DNA of 64,000 nt, from the NCBI RefSeq assembly GCF_001307275.1, contig NZ_CP012831.1, positions 5,200,501 through 5,264,500 of the forward strand, read 5' to 3'. Source of the stretch: Pseudomonas fluorescens (lineage in GTDB: Bacteria; Pseudomonadota; Gammaproteobacteria; Pseudomonadales; Pseudomonadaceae). This document shows positions 1 to 11,421 of this stretch, piece by piece; within the stretch, counting starts at the first letter, position 1, and each line of letters starts with the position of its first letter. Both the position numbers and the translations under genes were made by a program. The notes beneath the pieces were generated by a model that ran no database searches, was not told where the DNA came from, and saw nothing but the letters and a program-made list of their open reading frames with translations.

Positions 1-56
1 GAGGGCAGGCCGAGTTGGTCGAACAAGGTGCTGAGTTCGTGAGAAGGTTGTTCCAT
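1..56 (-). CDS. DUF2789-like small protein (5' part only)
   Basis: The reverse strand has an ATG at 56 preceded by a good AAAGGAGA ribosome binding site and reads MEQPSHELSTLFDQLGLP before leaving the window. A short protein beginning with a 'Ht(m/l)stLFxQLGLpS' pattern is typical of the DUF2789 family of small Pseudomonas proteins of unknown function, so I infer that family. Only 18 codons are visible, so nothing can be said about its function. Confidence 0.5.
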   Translation of the reverse strand, partial: MEQPSHELSTLFDQLGLP

Positions 57-144
57 GGAAGTCTCCTTTGGGTGGGGGCGCCGTCGTGGCGCCTCGGGGC
101 TTACCTTTATCTGAGGCAAGCGGTCACCAGGAGTTCGATTGGAA

Positions 145-375
145 TCAGGCTTTCAAGGCCCCTTCATCCACGGCGGCCTTCAACGCCCTGGCTGCTTCCC
201 TGGCCGCCTCGGCCGCGAGCTGCGAAGTCTTGAACCAGCGATCCTTTTCCACCTGGTGGCAACTGACGGTGGTCAACGGTGGCTTGGCACGCATCACGAT
301 GACGGCCTGGAACTCGCCTTCGACTTCTCTGGCTTCGCCCCGGATAAAAAACTCGCCAATATCAAATTCCGTCAC
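145..375 (-). CDS. Small hypothetical protein
   Basis: A 76-residue protein if translation starts at the GTG at 375, which has a GAGGAG ribosome binding site about ten bases upstream; an ATG at 399 would add eight arginine-rich residues and has a poorer site. The product has a hydrophobic N-terminal half (EGEFQAVIVMRAKPP), a central tryptophan and a C-terminal Ala/Arg-rich helix (AAEAAREAARALKAA) that could form an amphipathic helix. No known domain is recognised and no function is proposed. It lies alone between a DUF2789-like gene and another small unknown gene on the same strand. Confidence 0.55.
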   Translation of the reverse strand: MTEFDIGEFFIRGEAREVEGEFQAVIVMRAKPPLTTVSCHQVEKDRWFKTSQLAAEAAREAARALKAAVDEGALKA

Positions 376-506
376 GTCGCGCCTTCTCCTCGAAACCATT
401 ATGGGTGCGCGAACCGCCGATTCACGACGGTCTTCGCTGGGCGGGCAGTATGGCAGCAGTTGCCTGTCGGCGGCTGAGTTAAGTCATGGACGGGCACATA
501 TGCGTT

Positions 507-731
507 TCAGGCGCTGTTTTCGAGGCGCCTGGCCAGGTAGCAGGCCTCGTTATGGTCGGTGCGGAATCCTCTTACACGTCCAGTCGATGTTTCTTCAATG
601 TGAAAAAAACACTTGCCGGCCAAGACGACCCGATAACGCGGTTGAATCAACGAAATTGGCAGGCAATCGGCTCCGTCAGGGCTGTTGGCTGGTTCAACGA
701 TGCATGGGACGTGGGTGGTGAAAGTGGCCAT
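507..731 (-). CDS. Small hypothetical protein
   Basis: A 74-residue protein starting at an ATG with an AAAGGA site seven bases upstream. It contains three cysteines spread along the chain and a basic C-terminal part (CYLARRLENSA). I do not recognise a family. It is probably cytoplasmic because there is no signal peptide or membrane segment. The good ribosome binding site and lack of a better overlapping frame support it as real, but the evidence is modest. Confidence 0.5.
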   Translation of the reverse strand: MATFTTHVPCIVEPANSPDGADCLPISLIQPRYRVVLAGKCFFHIEETSTGRVRGFRTDHNEACYLARRLENSA

Positions 732-1159
732 TGTGAATTCCTTTTCATGGTTTACCGACGAATTGCCGGGTACTTCGAGTAGTCTCCACGCCTTCGGCTA
801 CTCTAGAATCGGCAGCGTCGTGTGGACGGTTGCGCCTATCTAAAGCAATTTTTTTTGGGCTCGATGTCAGAAAAATGCTTTTTTAAGTGAGAAATTTCCC
901 TAAAGTTAGTAGTCCCATCTTTTCCGATGCTCAGAGTGGCGTTTTCCTTCAGCCTCTGGCGACCCCCCGGGAAAGACGGCGAGAGCGGCAACCTTTAGTC
1001 TGCTCTCGGCCCGGGACAGGGGCGCGCCGTTCATTTCGAATTTCAGTGACAGGTCCATTACGACACTACAGTCGGTACGGGTTCTCGTGGTCCGTCCTTT
1101 GCGCAGGGCGGGTCTTTTTCAAAAATGGGGATGTTTCCTTGGCAGTAAGTAATCTCGAC
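732..1159. other. Intergenic region, 428 bp, no gene seen
   Basis: There is no convincing coding frame here. The left part has an AT-rich stretch (850-900) with T- and A-runs, plausibly a promoter. At 893-923 there is a block (TTTCCCTA followed by GTAGTCCCATC and TTTCC) that closely resembles one just upstream of the delta-60 repeat gene at 42626-42655. A longer frame that continues the downstream gene to 887 looks like read-through of non-coding DNA. Confidence 0.4.
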
Positions 1160-1609
1160 ATGCATGCGTTATTTGTACTTGGTGACCTGCGGGCAAAACT
1201 GGTCAAACAATTCCAGTCACGTTTCGTCTACATCACCGAGCAGACCGCCGAAGGTATTTATGTCGCCGAAATCGACACCGAGTCGGCCCTGGTGGTCGAT
1301 GACAAGCCCAGGCTCGAGCTCAAGGTCGGCGATCATTTTCGTGCGGCGGTATTGCCCAGTCGCGAAGGTGGCAAGTTTGAAATCCGCTTTCGCGAAATCA
1401 AGCTGACGGTCTATGGCCTTGGCGATTACGCCTTCGTCACGACCCCTGGTGGTCATGCCATCCTGTTCAAGGAAGGCCACAGCGTGGTGACCGTGTTTGC
1501 GGCCAACGAACAGTTGCAGGAAGGCTTGACCAAGACCTTGAAGGCGGTGACCGCCAAGGCCGCCAAGTGGCGCAAGGGCGAGCTGGTGACTTTCAAGGCC
1601 AGTGAGTGA
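1160..1609 (+). CDS. Hypothetical protein, about 149 residues
   Basis: The frame is open from 887, but the coding character (GC-rich third positions, plausible protein) begins near the ATG at 1160, which I take as the start; no strong ribosome binding site marks it, so the start is uncertain. The protein alternates beta-strand-like segments (FVYITEQTAEGIYVAEID, FEIRFREIKLTVYGLGDYAFVTTPGG) and ends in a Lys/Ala-rich helix. No signal peptide, membrane segment or known domain is recognised. It stands alone, 150 bp ahead of a binding-protein gene on the same strand. Confidence 0.5.
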   Translation: MHALFVLGDLRAKLVKQFQSRFVYITEQTAEGIYVAEIDTESALVVDDKPRLELKVGDHFRAAVLPSREGGKFEIRFREIKLTVYGLGDYAFVTTPGGHAILFKEGHSVVTVFAANEQLQEGLTKTLKAVTAKAAKWRKGELVTFKASE

Positions 1610-1761
1610 CCGTTTCTGGGCCTGTGCGCCCACACCACTGACAGTTTCGCAAGAACTCGCTGGAACCTCGGCTACAGTCAATTGACTGAACTATTCAGGG
1701 ACTTGCGTTCGGTTACGCAGGGCCGTTCAGCTATTGCGGTATCTGGCATGAGGTGCAAAGC

Positions 1762-2772
1762 ATGAAACGAGTTCGACAGTGGCTGGCTGCCTGGGCCACC
1801 TTCGCTGTGTTGGTTTCACCCCTTCCGGTGTCAGCCGCCACCGCGCCGATCCACTTTGCCGACTTGAACTGGGAAAGTGGCAGCCTGATCACCGATATCC
1901 TGCGAGTCATCGTGGAAAAGGGCTATGGATTGCAGACCGATACATTGCCCGGCACCACCATTACCCTGGAAACCGCCCTGGCCAATAACGACATACAGGT
2001 GATCGGCGAAGAATGGGCCGGCCGCAGCCCCGTGTGGGTCAAGGCCGAGGCCGAGGGGAAGGTGGTCGCCTTGGGCGATACGGTCAAAGGCGCGACCGAA
2101 GGTTGGTGGGTGCCCGAGTACGTCATCAAGGGCGACCCGGCCAAGGGCATCAAGCCCCTGGCGCCGGACCTGCGCAGCGTCGAAGACCTGGCGCGCTACA
2201 AGCACGTGTTCAAGGACCCGGAGAGCCCCGACAAGGGCCGCTTCCTCAACAGCCCCATCGGTTGGACCTCCGAGGTGGTCAACAAACAGAAGCTCAAGGC
2301 GTATGGCTTGTCTGACAGCTACGTGAATTTTCGCAGCGGTTCGGGGGCGGCGCTGGATGCGGAAATCAGCTCGACGATCCGCCGGGGCAAACCGATCCTG
2401 TTCTACTACTGGTCGCCCACGCCGCTGCTTGGGCGCTTCAAGCTGGTGCAGCTGCAAGAACCGCCGTTCGATGCCGAGGCCTGGAAGACCCTGACCGACG
2501 CCGATAACCCCAACCCGAAACCGACCCGCTCCCTGGCCTCGAAACTGTCGATCGGTGTCTCGGCGCCATTCCAGAAGCAATACCCGGAGATTGCCGAGTT
2601 CTTCAGCAAGGTCGACTTGCCCATCGAGCCGTTGAACAAGACCCTGGCCGACATGAGCGAGAAGCGCACGCCACCCCGTGAAGCCGCCGAGGCGTTCCTC
2701 AAGGCCCACCCTGAGGTCTGGCAGGCCTGGTTGCCCAAGGAGGTCGCCGACAAGGTCTCTGCCGGTCTGTAG
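1762..2772 (+). CDS. Glycine betaine/choline-type ABC transporter substrate-binding protein
   Basis: A 336-residue secreted protein. The ATG at 1762 has a GAGGTG site six bases upstream and gives a clear signal peptide (basic start, hydrophobic core, cleavage near PVSAA). The mature part has the OpuAC/ProX layout: an early HFADLNWESG segment, the tryptophan-rich ligand region (GEEWAGRSPVW, TEGWWVPEYV), and a FYYWSPTP segment after the hinge. Tryptophans at those places form the aromatic cage for quaternary ammonium ligands in this family, so betaine or choline-like compounds are the probable ligands. No permease or ATPase gene lies beside it, so it is an orphan binding protein that must use a transporter encoded elsewhere. 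Confidence 0.85.
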   Translation: MKRVRQWLAAWATFAVLVSPLPVSAATAPIHFADLNWESGSLITDILRVIVEKGYGLQTDTLPGTTITLETALANNDIQVIGEEWAGRSPVWVKAEAEGKVVALGDTVKGATEGWWVPEYVIKGDPAKGIKPLAPDLRSVEDLARYKHVFKDPESPDKGRFLNSPIGWTSEVVNKQKLKAYGLSDSYVNFRSGSGAALDAEISSTIRRGKPILFYYWSPTPLLGRFKLVQLQEPPFDAEAWKTLTDADNPNPKPTRSLASKLSIGVSAPFQKQYPEIAEFFSKVDLPIEPLNKTLADMSEKRTPPREAAEAFLKAHPEVWQAWLPKEVADKVSAGL

Positions 2773-2910
2773 GGCGCGCGCGTGCCAGCGGGCTGAACGC
2801 TTGATCCTGGGCAATGAATCATTCACTGGAAACTGGCAACCTGCGCCCGTCCAGCGAAATGCCAAATTCGAGCTAGGATGATTGTTCAACCTTTTTCAGG
2901 AGGCTGGCGA

Positions 2911-3348
2911 ATGACGCTTTTATTGGCTCGGTCGCTGGTCGCGGTGTTTGCGACCATCAGCTTGATTCATTTGTATTGGGCCCTGGGTGGGCGGTGGGCG
3001 GCCCTGGCGGTGGTACCCCAGGTGCCGGTGAGGCAGGGGGACGCGCTGCGACCGGCGTTCGACCCTTCGGGCTGGCTGACGTTGCTGGTCGCCCTGGCAC
3101 TGCTGATGATTGCGCTGCTGGTGTGCCTGCGGGGCGGTCTGCTGGCGCAGCCAGTCACCCATCGGGCGTTGCAGTGGCTGATCAGTGCGATCGCCTTGCT
3201 GATGTTCGCACGGGCGATTGGCGAGTCGAACCTGGTGGGCTTCTTCAAGGAGGTCAAGGGCTCGACATTCGCCAGGCTCGACACCTGGGTCTACTCGCCG
3301 TTGTGCGTGGTGCTCGGGGCCGGGTTGTTGACGGTGGCGTGGGCTTGA
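2911..3348 (+). CDS. DUF3995-like small membrane protein
   Basis: A 145-residue integral membrane protein. The start at 2911 follows an AGGAGG site and removes eleven residues from the longer open frame. Four hydrophobic segments are visible (about residues 3-25, 48-72, 85-105 and 125-143), with a conserved-looking IHLYWALGG motif after the first and a FARAIGESN motif after the third. The HxxWALGG pattern and length are what I associate with DUF3995. Its function is unknown. It follows the betaine-type binding protein by 138 bp but there is no sign that they work together. Confidence 0.65.
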   Translation: MTLLLARSLVAVFATISLIHLYWALGGRWAALAVVPQVPVRQGDALRPAFDPSGWLTLLVALALLMIALLVCLRGGLLAQPVTHRALQWLISAIALLMFARAIGESNLVGFFKEVKGSTFARLDTWVYSPLCVVLGAGLLTVAWA

Positions 3349-3393
3349 ACGGCAGTGCAAGGGTGGGAGGGACTTACACAAGACGACCCGCTT

Positions 3394-3527
3394 TTGTGGC
3401 GAGGGAGCTTGCTCCCGCTGGAGGGCGCAGCCCTCCCAAAAGCTGAACACAAACAGCCTGACACTCCGAGGTGACAGGTCTCGGGGCTGCTGCGCAGCCC
3501 AGCGGGAGCAAGCTCCCTCGCCACAAG
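3394..3527. repeat. REP doublet, GAGGGAGC family
   Basis: Two inverted copies of a REP unit (3394-3421 and 3500-3527). Each unit is itself a palindrome, GAGGGAGCTTGCTCCC, flanked by GTGGC and CGCTGG. The pair lies between the convergent DUF3995-like gene and the mrp operon, the usual place for such elements, where they may act as transcript-end structures. Confidence 0.85.
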
Positions 3528-3549
3528 GGTGTTCGCCGCAAGGTAGCGG

Positions 3550-3912
3550 TCAGCCGTCCTGTCCGGTTCGGCGACTGCTCACTTCCGCCGGCACATCATC
3601 CCCAGCCATGCGTTTGCGGAACAACGCTGCCCGAGCCAGCAGCAGGGTGGTCACCGGTACGGTGATGGACAGCAGGATCGGGATCAGCCAGGCGTGCAAC
3701 ACCGGCCCGGACTTGAGCGCCGAAAAATACACGATCGAGGCCAGCGCCACGCACCAGGCCCCCAGCGTGGAGGCCAGGGCCGGCGGGTGCATGCGCTGGA
3801 AATAATCCTTCAAGCGCACCAGGCCGATCGCCCCGGCCAGGGCGAAGAGGCTGCTGAGTACCAGCAGGATCGCCACCGGAATTTCAACCCACATCGACAG
3901 TTCGCCGTTCAT
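3550..3912 (-). CDS. mrpG: Na+/H+ antiporter subunit G
   Basis: A 120-residue membrane protein with three hydrophobic segments and the MnhG/PhaG signature region GAIGLVRLKDYFQRMHPPALASTLG after the first one. It is a small accessory subunit of the Mrp multi-subunit cation/proton antiporter in the inner membrane. It is the last gene of the operon and its ATG overlaps the mrpF stop codon by four bases, indicating translational coupling. The length is usual for the family. Confidence 0.92.
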   Translation of the reverse strand: MNGELSMWVEIPVAILLVLSSLFALAGAIGLVRLKDYFQRMHPPALASTLGAWCVALASIVYFSALKSGPVLHAWLIPILLSITVPVTTLLLARAALFRKRMAGDDVPAEVSSRRTGQDG

Positions 3913-4187
3913 TCGATCACCTCGCCACGCAGCAGGAACTTGGCCAGGGCGAACGAGCCGACAAAGCCGAACAGGGCGATCAGCAGCGCCGCCTCGAAAT
4001 AGGTGTCACTGGCATAGCGGATGCCCAGCACCAGCATCATCAGCATCGCCACGATGTACAGGTAGTCCAGGGCCAGTACCCGATCCTGGGCCGAAGGGCC
4101 CTTGAACAGCCGCCACAGGGTCAACACCATCGCCAGGGAGAACAGGAACAGGCTCAACAGGATCGCATTGGACAGCAACGGGCTCAT
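3909..4187 (-). CDS. mrpF: Na+/H+ antiporter subunit F
   Basis: A 92-residue protein with three membrane segments and the MnhF-type core GPSAQDRVLALDYLYIV. The start at 4187 overlaps the mrpE stop by four bases, and the protein length equals the family norm, so longer upstream readings in this frame are discarded. Subunit F is required for assembly and activity of Mrp antiporters, which exchange Na+ (or K+) for protons at alkaline pH or high salt. Confidence 0.92.
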   Translation of the reverse strand: MSPLLSNAILLSLFLFSLAMVLTLWRLFKGPSAQDRVLALDYLYIVAMLMMLVLGIRYASDTYFEAALLIALFGFVGSFALAKFLLRGEVIE

Positions 4188-4672
4188 TCGAAAATCTCCA
4201 TCAACGGGCGCTCGTAGGTGGCCTTGAAATGCGCGATGAATGACGCCTCGTCGGCCAGGTCGAACACGTGCATCAACAGGATGCTGCGATCCAGGGCCAG
4301 TTCCGACCAGACGGTCCCGGGAATCACCGTGGTGATCATCGACAGCGCAGCCAGGCCGTTGGCATCGCGCAGGTCCAGCGGCACCTTGATGAACCGCGAG
4401 CGAGGTGGCCGGCGGCCGGCGTTCAGTACACCCCAGGCCACCACCAAGTTGGACACCAGCACGTCGCGGCCCACCAGCAGGAACAAGCGCACCACCACCC
4501 ACGGCTGGCGGATACGGATGGGCCGCGGTCGCAACGGGCGCATCATCAACGGGGCCAGGAACCCCAGTGCAGCGCCCAGCAGCAGATGGCCGGCGCTGAG
4601 GGATACGTTCAACACCAGCCACAACAAGCACAGCGCCAGGGACAACCACGGGGCGGGAAACAGGCGCTTCAT
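4184..4672 (-). CDS. mrpE: Na+/H+ antiporter subunit E
   Basis: A 162-residue protein starting MKRLFPAPWLSLALCLLWLVLN, the typical MnhE N-terminus, followed by a second hydrophobic hairpin and a soluble C-terminal domain with the SMITTVIPGTVW motif. The start at 4672 overlaps the mrpD stop by four bases. It is an inner-membrane subunit of the Mrp antiporter. Upstream readings in this frame lie inside mrpD and are shadows. Confidence 0.92.
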   Translation of the reverse strand: MKRLFPAPWLSLALCLLWLVLNVSLSAGHLLLGAALGFLAPLMMRPLRPRPIRIRQPWVVVRLFLLVGRDVLVSNLVVAWGVLNAGRRPPRSRFIKVPLDLRDANGLAALSMITTVIPGTVWSELALDRSILLMHVFDLADEASFIAHFKATYERPLMEIFE

Positions 4673-6354
4673 GGCTGCACCTCCCGCAACACGGCGCGGG
4701 TTTCGGGGTTGGGCACGGCGCGGGTGGCAAGTACCGACATCACGTAATGTTCCGGGTTGTTCAGCGCATCGGCGGCGGATTGGGTATAGCGCAGCAACGG
4801 CTCGGCCTTGAAGGTCAGGGCGATGCCCAGGCCCAGCAGCACGACGATCGGCAGGCATTCGAACGGTCGCAGCAACGGCGAGGGTCGCTCCTGCGGCGTC
4901 CAGAAGCGCTGGATGCCCAGGCGCGAGAAGGCGATCAACGAGGCCAGCCCCGACAGGATCAACAACGCCAGCAAGCCCCAGGCCTGGTTCGACACCGGCG
5001 TTCCGGCGCTGGCCTCGAGCCCCTGGGGATTGAGCAGGGCACTGAGCAGGCTCAGCTTGCCGATGAACCCCGACAGCGGCGGCATGCCGATGATCAACAG
5101 CGCACAGAAGATAAAGCTCAAGCCAAGGAAGGCCATGGTCCAGGGAATCACCTGCCCGACCACGGCTTTTTGCTCGTCATCGAGGTTGATGCCCTTGGGC
5201 GGCTGCAAGGATTCCAGCGGTCGCGGCAAGGTATCGAAGTCGTCGTCCAGGGACAGTTCATTGGCCGAGCGCGAACGTTCGATCAGTTCTGCCAGCAAGA
5301 ACAGCGCACAGAGCGCCAGGGTCGAACTCACCAGATAGAACAGCGCCGCACCCACCAGGTTCGGTTGGGCGAAGCCGATGGCCGACAACAGGATCCCGGC
5401 CGAGACCAGGATGCTCAGGCTCGCCATGCGCTCCAGGCGCTGGGCGGCGAGAATGGCGATGGCGGCGCAGACGATGGTCGCCATGCCGCCGTAGACCAGC
5501 CAGTCGGCGCCGAAATACGCCGAGGCGCCGGCCTGGCCGGAGAACAGCAGCGTCCACAGGCGCAGGAGCGTGTAGACGCCGACCTTGGTCATGATCGCAA
5601 ACAGTGCCGCCACCGGTGCGCTGGCGGCGCTATAGGCCGGCACCAGCCAGAAGTTCAGCGGCCACATGCCGGCCTTGGCCAGGAACGCCACCGCGAGAAT
5701 GCCTGCCCCGGCGTGCAGCAGGCCGCGGTCGGCCTCCGGCACCAGCGGGATTTTCAGGGCCAGGTCGGCCATGTTCAACGTGCCGGTGACGCCATAGATC
5801 AGCGCCGCGCCGATCAGGAACAACGACGAGGCCAGCAGGTTGATGGAGATGTAATGCAGGCCCGCCGACACTCGCGCCCGGCCCGAACCGTGCAGCATCA
5901 GGCCGTAGGAAGCCGCCAGCAGCACTTCGAAGAACACGAACAGGTTGAACAGGTCCGCCGTCAGGAAGGCACCGTAGAGGCCCATCAACTGGATCTGGAA
6001 CAGCGCATGGAAACTGGCACCGGCGCGGTCCCAGCGGGCCGTGGCGAAGAGCAGGGCGCTGACGCCGATGATGCCGGTCAGTACCAGCATCAGCGCCGAC
6101 AGGCGATCGACCACCAGGACGATACCGAACGGCGCCTGCCAATTGCCGGGCAGGTACACGCCAATGGAGGCGGGCAAGGCCTGGTCCTGGGTCCAGTAGA
6201 GCAACAGCACGGCGATGCCCAGGCCCAGCAGGCTGGAAAACAGGTTGATCCGGGCCTTGAGCGGGCGGTGCTTCTCGCCCAGCATCAGCATCACCGCGGC
6301 GGTCAGCAGCGGCAGCAGGATGGGGGCGGCGATCAGGTGGGGTGTCACGATCAT
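4669..6354 (-). CDS. mrpD: Na+/H+ antiporter subunit D
   Basis: A 561-residue polytopic protein (about 14 membrane segments), homologous to the proton-pumping NuoL/M/N subunits of complex I. The proton_antipo_M core is clear (GLYGAFLTADLFNLFVFFEVL, AKAGMWPLNFWLVPAYSAASAPV). Between about residues 400 and 445 there is a strongly charged loop (SLDDDFDTLPRP, INLDDEQKAVVG) that makes it longer than the Bacillus protein of about 490 residues; I recall similar loops in Pseudomonas relatives. The ATG at 6354 overlaps the mrpC stop by four bases. Confidence 0.92.
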   Translation of the reverse strand: MIVTPHLIAAPILLPLLTAAVMLMLGEKHRPLKARINLFSSLLGLGIAVLLLYWTQDQALPASIGVYLPGNWQAPFGIVLVVDRLSALMLVLTGIIGVSALLFATARWDRAGASFHALFQIQLMGLYGAFLTADLFNLFVFFEVLLAASYGLMLHGSGRARVSAGLHYISINLLASSLFLIGAALIYGVTGTLNMADLALKIPLVPEADRGLLHAGAGILAVAFLAKAGMWPLNFWLVPAYSAASAPVAALFAIMTKVGVYTLLRLWTLLFSGQAGASAYFGADWLVYGGMATIVCAAIAILAAQRLERMASLSILVSAGILLSAIGFAQPNLVGAALFYLVSSTLALCALFLLAELIERSRSANELSLDDDFDTLPRPLESLQPPKGINLDDEQKAVVGQVIPWTMAFLGLSFIFCALLIIGMPPLSGFIGKLSLLSALLNPQGLEASAGTPVSNQAWGLLALLILSGLASLIAFSRLGIQRFWTPQERPSPLLRPFECLPIVVLLGLGIALTFKAEPLLRYTQSAADALNNPEHYVMSVLATRAVPNPETRAVLREVQP

Positions 6355-6694
6355 TCCTTGGGCTCCCGACCGTCCACATGGTCGGTACCGGTCAGGCCCC
6401 GGGACGCCAGCAGTACCACCAGGAACAGCGCGGTCATGGCGAAGCTGATCACGATGGCGGTCAGCACCAGGGCCTGGGGCAGCGGGTCGGTGTAGTGCAG
6501 CAAGTCCTGGGGCACGCCGTCCTTGATGATCGGTTCCTTGCCGATGAACAGGCTGCCCATGCTGAAGATGAACAGGTTGACGCCATAGGACAGCAGGCAC
6601 AGGCCCATGACCACCTGGAAGGTCCGAGGCCGCAGCACCAGCCAGACGCCGGAGGCGGCCAGTACGCCGATTGCGATTGCGATGACTTCTTCCA

Positions 6695-6695
<1 letters not shown>
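6351..6695 (-). CDS. mrpC: Na+/H+ antiporter subunit C
   Basis: A 114-residue protein with three membrane segments, homologous to NuoK of complex I. The conserved GLCLLSYGVNLFIFSMG and DPLPQALVLTAIVISFAMTA stretches are diagnostic of MnhC. Its start codon shares a base with the mrpA stop (TGATG), with an AAGGAG site upstream. It is an integral subunit of the Mrp antiporter. Confidence 0.93.
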
Positions 6696-9619
<2,924 letters not shown>

Positions 9620-9771
9620 AGGCTTCTATTCGGCGGGAGGTTGTGAGGGATCATACGTGGCGTATTCCCGATCACCAACCGTGAGGGTGTCGCAGAATCC
9701 TACAAGGTAGGCAGTGTTTTCCGACTTTGCAGGGTTTCAGATGACCTCGGACGAAGCGTCAACGCCGGAAT

Positions 9772-9796
9772 GGCCGCTGCCGAGGCGGCTTTTTTT
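9772..9796 (+). terminator. Rho-independent-like terminator with no upstream gene
   Basis: GCCGC (9773-9777) pairs with GCGGC (9785-9789) around a seven-base loop and is followed by a run of seven T (9790-9796) on the plus strand. No plus-strand gene lies before it, since both flanking genes are on the minus strand. A second possible pairing, CCTCGG (9745-9750) with CCGAGG (9780-9785), would exclude the terminator stem. Confidence 0.5.
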
Positions 9797-9823
9797 CGGT
9801 GGCGAATGGATTGCTGGCCGGCC

Positions 9824-10756
9824 TCAACCTTCCCGCTCAAGCGATTCATTGGCTGCAATGGCATCTTTGCTGCGGGTCTTCAGCTCACTGACAATCACCG
9901 CCGCCACGATCAGCGCCGCGCCGAACAAGGCAATCGCCGGCAACCGCTCACCGGCCAGGCGCCCGGCGATGCCGGCCCACACCGGTTCGCCGGCATAGAT
10001 CAGCGTGGCGCGGGTCGGCGAGACGCTTTTCTGCGCCCAGTTCATCGCCACCTGGATCGCGGCACTGGCGGCGCCCAGGCCCACGGCACTGACCAGCAGC
10101 AACAGGGAAAAATTCGGGATCGCTTCCTGGGTCGGCACCACCATCAGGAACGCCAGCACCGCCGTGCTCGCCAGTTGCACCACGGTCACCCGGCGCACGT
10201 CGACCTGGCCGGCATAGGCGCTGATCAGGATGATCTCGGCGGCAATCGCGATGGCGCTGATCAACGTGGCGATTTCACCGGGGCTGAAATTCAATGAAGC
10301 GCCCGCCGGCCCCGACACCAGCATCAAGCCGGTGAACGCCAGCATGATGCCGATGCTGGGCATCAGCCCAGGGCGACGGCCCAGCACCAGCCATTGCAGC
10401 AAGGGCACGAAGGGCACGTAAAGCGCGGTGATGAACGCCGACTGGCTGCTGGGAATGGTTTGCAGGCCGACGGTCTGCAAACCGTAGCCGAGCATGATTG
10501 CCACGCCGATGAAGCACCCGGCCTTGAGTTCGAACAGCGTCAGGTCGCGCAGGTGCCGCCAGGAAAACAGTGCGACGAACGCGGCGGCGGCCGCGAAGCG
10601 CAGGCCGACGAAAAACATCGGCCCGCTGACCGTCATGGCGTGCTGTACCAGCAAGAACGTTCCACCCCAGATCATGGTGATCAGCACCAGCACGCATTCG
10701 GCCTTGCTGAACCGGGAGAAACGGGGGGAAGCTTGAGGGGAGTTCACCGATACCAT
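9824..10756 (-). CDS. DMT-family (EamA) exporter
   Basis: A 310-residue inner-membrane protein with ten hydrophobic segments in two EamA repeats, the drug/metabolite transporter layout. Typical stretches are TMIWGGTFLLVQHAM near the first segment, QTVGLQTIPSSQSAFITALYVPFVPLLQWLV at the end of the first repeat, and ATLIYAGEPVWAGIAGRLAGERLP in the second. I chose the ATG at 10756 (MVSVNSPQ); longer readings run into the divergent regulator gene. It likely exports amino acids or other small metabolites, but the substrate cannot be read from sequence. It is transcribed divergently from an XRE-cupin regulator with only 84 bp between, which suggests control by that regulator. Confidence 0.85.
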   Translation of the reverse strand: MVSVNSPQASPRFSRFSKAECVLVLITMIWGGTFLLVQHAMTVSGPMFFVGLRFAAAAAFVALFSWRHLRDLTLFELKAGCFIGVAIMLGYGLQTVGLQTIPSSQSAFITALYVPFVPLLQWLVLGRRPGLMPSIGIMLAFTGLMLVSGPAGASLNFSPGEIATLISAIAIAAEIILISAYAGQVDVRRVTVVQLASTAVLAFLMVVPTQEAIPNFSLLLLVSAVGLGAASAAIQVAMNWAQKSVSPTRATLIYAGEPVWAGIAGRLAGERLPAIALFGAALIVAAVIVSELKTRSKDAIAANESLEREG

Positions 10757-10840
10757 GACCTTGCGCGCCACTTGAGGGGAACGCACAATGCGCCCGAAGG
10801 TGGGCAGTATAATGCGCAACCCAGCCATGTGAGCAATATA
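10757..10840. promoter_or_regulatory. Divergent promoter region between exporter and regulator
   Basis: This 84-bp gap must hold both promoters. A perfect TATAAT at 10808-10813 is placed correctly for the plus-strand regulator gene, 28 bases before its GTG; no good -35 box is seen at the usual distance. Half-site-like GTGCAC and TGCGCA words occur around it and could be operator sequence. Confidence 0.4.
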
Positions 10841-11404
10841 GTGCACAAAGAATCCGGCCAGCGGGCCTCCGTCCTGCAACACGTCAGCCAGAACGTCCGT
10901 CGTCTGCGCCATGCCGCCGAGCTCAGCCAGACCGCACTGGCGGAATTGTCCGGGGTCAGCCGGCGCATGCTGGTGGCCATCGAGGCGGGGGAAAAGAACG
11001 TCAGCCTGACCACCCTCGATCGGGTCGCCGAAGCCCTGGACGTGGCCTTCAGCGACTTGATCCAGGCCCCCGAGGCGCGTGACCCGAGCCGCATCAATGA
11101 ACTGGCCTGGGCCGGCACCATCCCCGGCAGCAAGGCCGTATTGCTGGCCAAGGCCACCGCCAGCCGTGAAGTCGAGCTTTGGGAATGGCGCCTGGAGCCC
11201 GGCGAGCATTACCCTTCAGAGCCGGACGCCGACGGTTGGAGCGAGCAGCTTTATGTCTTCGAGGGTTGCCTGACCCTGCTGTTGGGCAGCGAGGAGCGCC
11301 GCATTGGCGCCGGTGAGTTTTTCATGTTCGCCAGCAACCAGCCCCATGCCTATCGCAACGATGGCCCGGTGGCGGCGAGATTCGTACGCAACGTGGTGAT
11401 TTGA
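10841..11404 (+). CDS. XRE-family regulator with C-terminal cupin domain
   Basis: A 187-residue transcription regulator. Residues about 15-70 form an HTH_3 domain (NVRRLRHAAELSQTALAELSGVSRRMLVAIEAGEKNVSLTTLDRVAEAL), and residues about 105-185 a cupin_2 beta-barrel (EWRLEPGEHYPSEPD, GEFFMFASNQPHAYRNDGP) that in this family binds a small effector. The start is a GTG at 10841; another in-frame GTG at 10829 is possible. Regulators of this type usually control a neighbouring transporter or catabolic gene, and here it is divergent from a DMT exporter. The FAD oxidoreductase begins 17 bp after its stop, so the two are probably co-transcribed. Confidence 0.88.
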   Translation: MHKESGQRASVLQHVSQNVRRLRHAAELSQTALAELSGVSRRMLVAIEAGEKNVSLTTLDRVAEALDVAFSDLIQAPEARDPSRINELAWAGTIPGSKAVLLAKATASREVELWEWRLEPGEHYPSEPDADGWSEQLYVFEGCLTLLLGSEERRIGAGEFFMFASNQPHAYRNDGPVAARFVRNVVI

Positions 11405-11421
11405 TTCCTGGGGAGAGCGGT

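Noticed and set aside
1100..1160. Riboswitch upstream of the gene at 1160
   Set aside because: No match to a riboswitch core that I know and no terminator or anti-terminator pair was seen.
1831..2889. Long open frame opposite the betaine-type binding protein gene
   Set aside because: It is a GC-rich antisense shadow; the plus-strand gene has a signal peptide, ribosome binding site and recognisable family motifs.
4747..6495. 582-codon plus-strand frame inside mrpD
   Set aside because: The translation is Gln/Arg/His-rich low-complexity text typical of antisense frames in GC-rich DNA.
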